DNA of 8,989 bases, taken from Victivallales bacterium. GTDB taxonomy: Bacteria > Verrucomicrobiota > Lentisphaeria > Oligosphaerales > Oligosphaeraceae. The position numbers were made by a program, and so were the translations under genes. The DNA lies in assembly GCA_017615955.1 (NCBI GenBank), contig JAFZZD010000376.1:1-8989 (forward strand), written 5' to 3'. Under the pieces are notes generated by a model. The model was given only the letters and a program-made list of their open reading frames with translations. It had not been told where the DNA came from and ran no database searches. This document shows, in pieces, positions 5,731 to 8,989 of the stretch; position 1 is the stretch's first letter; the number at the start of each line of letters is the position of its first letter.

Positions 5731-5758
5731 ATGGGTGCCGATGCGGCACCCATTCAGG
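5731..5758 (+). repeat. Dispersed hairpin element, copy E
   Basis: A perfect 10-bp inverted repeat (ATGGGTGCCG and CGGCACCCAT) encloses an ATG loop and is followed by TCAGG (5754-5758). The architecture and tail are as in copy B, but both arms differ from it in a compensating way. It lies between the rplS terminator and rnhB. The rest of the 166-nt gap, up to 5797, shows no convincing promoter or gene. Confidence 0.85.
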
Positions 5759-5797
5759 ATGCCTTGGGTGCAATGCCGGGATTCCAATACAACTGCA

Positions 5798-6433
5798 ATG
5801 ACAGCAAACCCACTTTACGATTTTGATGCGAACTATGCTGATGCGGGCCGTGTTGTCGCAGGCATTGACGAGGCTGGAAGGGGACCTTTGGCGGGACCTG
5901 TGGTGGTGGCTGCTGTGATTTTGCCTCCGGAACCGAAGTTGGCGGTGAATGATTCGAAGGCATTGACTGAAAAGCGGAGGCAGGAACTGGCGGAGGAGAT
6001 CATTGCATTGCCAGGCATACGCTATGCGGTTTGCCTGCGCAGCGCGGCGCAGATTGACGAGATGAACATTCTGCGCGCCACTCATGATGCGATGCGGGAG
6101 GCCGTGCTTTCCGTGGAGGCGAATTATGCGTTGGTTGACGGGCTTGCCGTCCCAAGGTTTCCAGTGCAGGCGAGTTTCATTGTGAAGGGCGACGCAAAGT
6201 CCGCCAGCATAGCGGCGGCAAGCATCCTTGCCAAGACGCGGAGGGACCAGATCCTGGAGGAGCTTGAGCATGTCTATCCAGGCTATGGTTTTGCGAAGCA
6301 CAAGGGCTATGGCACTGCGGAGCATCTGGAGGCACTTAGGAAACTGGGGCCTTGCCCTGAACACAGGAAATCCTTCCGCCCCGTTGCGGAGGCGGCAGGC
6401 CTTCTCCCGCAACAAATGGAATTGTCATTTTAA
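5798..6433 (+). CDS. rnhB: Ribonuclease HII
   Basis: RNase HII cuts the RNA strand of RNA/DNA hybrids and nicks at single ribonucleotides in DNA, starting ribonucleotide excision repair. The 211-residue protein has all family motifs: AGIDEAGRGPLAGPVV at 21-36 with catalytic D24 and E25, DSKALT at 52-57, LVDG at 112-115 with D114, VKGDAKSASIAAASILAK at 129-146 with D132, and YGFAKHKGYGT at 163-173. The length is normal. ATG 5798 is the start; the open frame extends upstream to 5474, but that part overlaps rplS and the terminator and has no RNase H sequence. No SD is visible. The stop lies 5 nt before pcnB, so the two are co-transcribed. rnhB next to rplS fits the chlamydial-type order. Confidence 0.95.
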   Translation: MTANPLYDFDANYADAGRVVAGIDEAGRGPLAGPVVVAAVILPPEPKLAVNDSKALTEKRRQELAEEIIALPGIRYAVCLRSAAQIDEMNILRATHDAMREAVLSVEANYALVDGLAVPRFPVQASFIVKGDAKSASIAAASILAKTRRDQILEELEHVYPGYGFAKHKGYGTAEHLEALRKLGPCPEHRKSFRPVAEAAGLLPQQMELSF

Positions 6434-6438
6434 TCAAG

Positions 6439-7806
6439 ATGACTGCAAATATAAGATTCAATAGTGAGCCGACCAGCATAGTCAGGCAATTGTGCAAGGC
6501 GGGCTATGAGGCGTACATAGTCGGCGGTGCCGTAAGGGACTACCTTCTTGGCAAGACACCGAAGGACTATGACATCGCCACAAATGCCACTCCCGAGGAT
6601 GTGCGCCGTGTATTCGGGCGTCGCAGCTGCCAGATCATCGGGCGTCGTTTTCGCCTTGCGCTGGTGCATTATGGCAAAAACACATACGAGGTTTCCACTT
6701 TCCGCCGTGAACCCAGCGCCAAGGAGCGCAAGGGGCGCAAGGGTGACGACGGTGTCATGATTTGGAATGACAACGTATATGGAACGCTTGATGACGATGT
6801 CAGGCGGCGGGACTTCACTGTAAATGCGCTTTATGCGAATGTGCTTACAGGGGAGATCCTGGACAAGTGCGGCGGAATGAAGGACATCAAGGCCCGCACC
6901 GTGCACATGATCGGGGATCCCCAGGTGCGTTTTCAGGAGGATCCAGTGCGTATGCTGCGGGCTTTGAAGCTGGTTGGGCAGCATGGCCTTAAATTAAGCA
7001 GGCCTGTGCAGACGGCATTGCGCAGTCTGGCCCCGGAGATAGCCAAGGCCTCCCGCTCGCGCCTGTTTGAGGAGATCATCAAGATATTGCTGTGCGGGCA
7101 TTCCGTGGATGTTCTGACCCAGTGCCACAAGCAGGGGCTTCTTGAGCATTTCTGGCCAGGGCTTGCGCAAAACTGGGGCAGCGAGCCATGGCGTGTCATG
7201 ATAGGACTGATGGAACTGAATGACAAGGAGAACCGTGACGCCCACAAGGACAGCCCTGACAGGTTCATCGCTCTGGCATGTGTGTGCCTGCCTTATTTCC
7301 TCTTCCGTTGCGAGAATGCCAAGCCGGATCCAGACATGTTCCCAGAGAGCTTTGACATTCCATTGGAGGAATGCGGCATTCCCTTGTCCCAGGCAAGAAA
7401 AATCTGCAGCGGGCTTGTGCATGAGCTTTTCAATGGTTATATTGTCAGCCGCGAGATTCAATACGATTTGCAGTCGGTTATGGTTCGTGTGCGCATGTTG
7501 CTGAATGGTGAATTGCCCCGGACTGCATTGCCTCGCATGACGTATGAATATCTGTACGAACTGTTGCGCCTTCGTTCGATGGTGGATGGAGCCGGGGCGG
7601 ATGTCCTGGTGAAATTGCCTTTCCCCTTCGAGTATGAGCCAGATGGGAATGCGACGGACAGCCTGAATCTGGAGGCGCAGCTTGAGTTGTCTGATCTTAT
7701 GTCTCGCTTCATGAAGAAGATTCCAAAGAAGCGTCGCAGGAAGAAGTCCAAAGGCGCGGGTAATGCGGCAAAGGCCGAGGTCGAAACGGGAGAGATTGCG
7801 GAATGA
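6439..7806 (+). CDS. pcnB: Poly(A) polymerase / CCA-adding-type nucleotidyltransferase
   Basis: This 455-residue class II nucleotidyltransferase adds nucleotides to RNA 3' ends. The catalytic head shows YIVGGAVRDYLLG at 26-38 and KDYDIATNATPEDV at 42-55, whose D43 and D45 bind the metals. CQIIGRRFRLALV follows at 64-76, RRRDFTVNAL at 122-131, GGMKDIKARTVHMIGDP at 145-161 and QEDPVRMLRALK at 166-177. The IGRRFRL stretch resembles bacterial poly(A) polymerase I more than tRNA CCA-adding enzymes, so poly(A) polymerase is preferred. The two are hard to tell apart by eye, and CCA addition is the main alternative. The C-terminus is strongly basic (KKIPKKRRRKKSKG at 426-439), as in PcnB, and probably binds RNA. 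It starts 5 nt after rnhB and its stop overlaps the next start by 4 nt. Confidence 0.88.
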   Translation: MTANIRFNSEPTSIVRQLCKAGYEAYIVGGAVRDYLLGKTPKDYDIATNATPEDVRRVFGRRSCQIIGRRFRLALVHYGKNTYEVSTFRREPSAKERKGRKGDDGVMIWNDNVYGTLDDDVRRRDFTVNALYANVLTGEILDKCGGMKDIKARTVHMIGDPQVRFQEDPVRMLRALKLVGQHGLKLSRPVQTALRSLAPEIAKASRSRLFEEIIKILLCGHSVDVLTQCHKQGLLEHFWPGLAQNWGSEPWRVMIGLMELNDKENRDAHKDSPDRFIALACVCLPYFLFRCENAKPDPDMFPESFDIPLEECGIPLSQARKICSGLVHELFNGYIVSREIQYDLQSVMVRVRMLLNGELPRTALPRMTYEYLYELLRLRSMVDGAGADVLVKLPFPFEYEPDGNATDSLNLEAQLELSDLMSRFMKKIPKKRRRKKSKGAGNAAKAEVETGEIAE

Positions 7807-8885
7807 AATTCAGGTTGACATATCTGATACTGTTTGTCATAGTCATTATACACATAGCTTTCTTCAAGTTCTTCTTCACCATTCCGAAGCCAAAGACAGA
7901 GAAGCAAGATGGTGACAAGCCGAAAACCGAGGAGCAGGCGCAGCCTGTCCAGCCGGAAACAGGTCCGCAGCTGCCAGGGCCTCAACTGCCAGGCCCGCAG
8001 CTGCCGCCAAAGGCAAATCCGTCTCCTGCAATGGTGGCAATTGCGCCGTTCAATGCCGCGTTCTTCAGGCAGGATTTGAAGCCGCTCCCAGCAGATCTTG
8101 ACAAGATGATGGCCGCTGTTCCAGCATGCGTGGCGGTGGACTTGGACGGGCGGCGCGTGTTGTATGCAAAGGATGCGCAGACGGCACGTCCCATCGCCTC
8201 GATCACAAAGATGATGACCACCTATCTGGCTGTCAAGAAGATGCGGGAATCCAACGGTGCCTTGACCTTGAATACGCCGATTAAAGTGTCTTCAGCGGCC
8301 TCCCAGATCAAGGAACGCCGCGTTTGGCTGAGTCCTAAGGAGACCTTTACTTTTGACGAATTGCTGAAGGCCAGCCTGGTGCACAGCGCCAATGACTGCG
8401 CGTATCTTCTTGCAGAGTTTCTTGGCGGCGGCAACGAGCAGGCATTTGTCGCTGAAATGAACAAGGAGGCTGCTGCTATGGGATGCAACAGCCTGAAATA
8501 CTTCAACGCCAATGGCTTGCCAACCGCAAATGGCAAGGAGAATATGGGGTCGCCAATTGAACTTGCCTATTTGTCGTTGCATCTCATGAAATATCCTGAA
8601 ATAATGAAGTGGACTGGCGTGAAAGTGGAGTATCTTCGTGAAAATGACGCGGCATTTATCAAGCGCAATGGCGGTGCCACCATGCTTACCAGCAGCAACA
8701 AACTGCTGGGCAAATGCAGGGGCGTCAATGGCATGAAGACCGGCTATACCAACAAGGCAGGGCATTGCATTGTGGCGACTTGCGAGAGGGAAGGCAGGCG
8801 CATAGCCGTGGTGATCCTTGGAGCGACGAAGGAAAGGGACCGGATTGCATCCAACCTGATAGAATGGGTTTACAAACAGCCATGA
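7803..8885 (+). CDS. D-alanyl-D-alanine carboxypeptidase (peptidase S11), N-terminally anchored
   Basis: This is a penicillin-binding serine peptidase that removes the terminal D-Ala from peptidoglycan stem peptides outside the membrane. The catalytic triad motifs are clear: SITK at 133-136 (nucleophile S133), SAN at 195-197 and KTG at 312-314. Family segments RPIASITKMMT and NANGLPTANGKENMGSP are also present. The N-terminus is a membrane helix (about 5-26) without an obvious cleavage site. It leads into a charged, Pro-rich linker (28-75) containing GPQLP three times. The 360-residue protein ends soon after the catalytic domain, so the C-terminal beta domain and amphipathic anchor of DacA-type PBP5 are missing, and the N-terminal helix probably tethers it. 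ATG 7803 overlaps the pcnB stop (ATGA), with GGGAGAG at 7788-7794 as the SD. It resembles DacA/DacF proteins but cannot be assigned to one. Confidence 0.92.
   Translation: MKFRLTYLILFVIVIIHIAFFKFFFTIPKPKTEKQDGDKPKTEEQAQPVQPETGPQLPGPQLPGPQLPPKANPSPAMVAIAPFNAAFFRQDLKPLPADLDKMMAAVPACVAVDLDGRRVLYAKDAQTARPIASITKMMTTYLAVKKMRESNGALTLNTPIKVSSAASQIKERRVWLSPKETFTFDELLKASLVHSANDCAYLLAEFLGGGNEQAFVAEMNKEAAAMGCNSLKYFNANGLPTANGKENMGSPIELAYLSLHLMKYPEIMKWTGVKVEYLRENDAAFIKRNGGATMLTSSNKLLGKCRGVNGMKTGYTNKAGHCIVATCEREGRRIAVVILGATKERDRIASNLIEWVYKQP
7962..8006 (+). repeat. 15-bp tandem repeat encoding GPQLP x3
   Basis: Three in-frame 15-bp units each encode Gly-Pro-Gln-Leu-Pro in the linker of the carboxypeptidase. 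Units differ only at third codon positions, which suggests an older expansion now kept at protein level. Copy number could vary between strains. Confidence 0.85.
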
Positions 8886-8896
8886 GGTAACTTGTG

Positions 8897-8922
8897 CGCG
8901 CGGCCATGGGCCGCGCGTCAGG
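8897..8922 (+). repeat. Dispersed hairpin element, copy F
   Basis: CGCGCGGCC (8897-8905) and GGCCGCGCG (8909-8917) form a perfect 9-bp stem around an ATG loop, directly followed by TCAGG (8918-8922). Loop and tail match copy E, though the arms are different and very GC-rich. It begins 12 nt after the carboxypeptidase stop. There is no T-run, so it is not a typical intrinsic terminator, although it could protect the mRNA 3' end. Confidence 0.8.
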
Positions 8923-8957
8923 ACGCGGGAATGCCATTCGCCTTTTGCTTTGCATAT

Positions 8958-8989
8958 TTGGACGACGCATGGACGTCCAACGTCCTGAC
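8958..8989 (-). repeat. Probable edge of an inverted partner element at the window end
   Basis: TTGGACG (8958-8964) and CGTCCAA (8974-8980) form a 7-bp stem. The last nine bases, CGTCCTGAC (8981-8989), are the exact inverse complement of the GTCAGGACG that ends copy F (8917-8925). On the minus strand this reads TCAGGACG and then TTGGACGTCC, like the tail of another element whose hairpin would lie beyond the window. The remaining bases 8926-8957 show nothing I can name. Confidence 0.5.

Noticed and set aside
5764..5792. A promoter for rnhB-pcnB-carboxypeptidase (TTGGGT with ATACAA)
   Set aside because: The -10 match is poor. A promoter is expected after the strong terminator, but I cannot place one with confidence.
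5474..5797. An upstream extension of rnhB in the same frame
   Set aside because: It overlaps rplS and the terminator and gives a Ser/Arg-rich sequence with no RNase H similarity; ATG 5798 starts the family sequence.
5699..6415. A long minus-strand open frame opposite rnhB
   Set aside because: It lies wholly antisense to a clear RNase HII gene and shows no recognisable motifs. The same holds for the minus-strand frame at 1758-2423 opposite the kinase.
8897..8917. The GC-rich hairpin after the carboxypeptidase gene as an intrinsic terminator
   Set aside because: No T-run follows; the TCAGG tail and ATG loop fit the dispersed hairpin family better.

Overview
The window looks like a piece of chromosome from a moderately GC-rich member of the PVC superphylum (Planctomycetota, Verrucomicrobiota, Chlamydiota and relatives). 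A Lentisphaerota, Kiritimatiellota or Verrucomicrobiota-like bacterium is my best guess. The main reason is gene order. The ribosomal-protein/tRNA-modification cluster runs rpsP, a KH-domain gene, trmD, rplS, rnhB, with no rimM; as I recall it, chlamydial genomes have rpsP-trmD-rplS-rnhB. The PVC assignment is inference from gene order and protein flavour, not from a search. All genes are on the + strand and none is clearly foreign.

Layout. Positions 1-83 hold three tandem copies of a 21-nt palindromic unit, cut off by the window edge. Positions 99-2462 hold a two-gene operon: a sugar-1-phosphate-type nucleotidyltransferase followed 12 nt later by a ROK-type sugar kinase with an extra N-terminal domain. 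A kinase next to a nucleotidyltransferase suggests sugar activation to a nucleotide sugar. A 119-nt gap carries an octamer tandem repeat and a perfect hairpin. Positions 2582-3349 encode an unrecognised acidic protein with a duplicated C-terminal domain. Positions 3350-3702 (353 nt) contain two inverted copies of a hairpin element, repeats of the element's tail sequence, and a candidate promoter and leader for the ribosomal cluster.

The cluster itself is rpsP (3703-3966), a KhpA-like KH protein with a long charged N-terminal extension (3989-4486), trmD (4534-5226) and rplS (5236-5631). It ends at two hairpins, the second followed by six T's. After 166 nt containing another hairpin element, a tightly packed operon follows: rnhB (5798-6433), a poly(A)-polymerase-type nucleotidyltransferase pcnB (6439-7806) and a D,D-carboxypeptidase gene (7803-8885). 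The last 104 nt hold another hairpin element and probably the edge of an inverted partner.

The genes are mostly housekeeping: ribosome assembly, tRNA modification, RNA/DNA hybrid removal, RNA 3'-end tailing and peptidoglycan trimming. The most interesting signal is between them. Five dispersed hairpins share one architecture: a 9-10 bp stem, a 3-nt loop and a TCAGG-like tail on one side. Stem sequences differ while pairing is kept, and two copies form a facing inverted pair. This resembles REP/REPIN elements, and a second palindrome family with a GTAG head lies at the window start.
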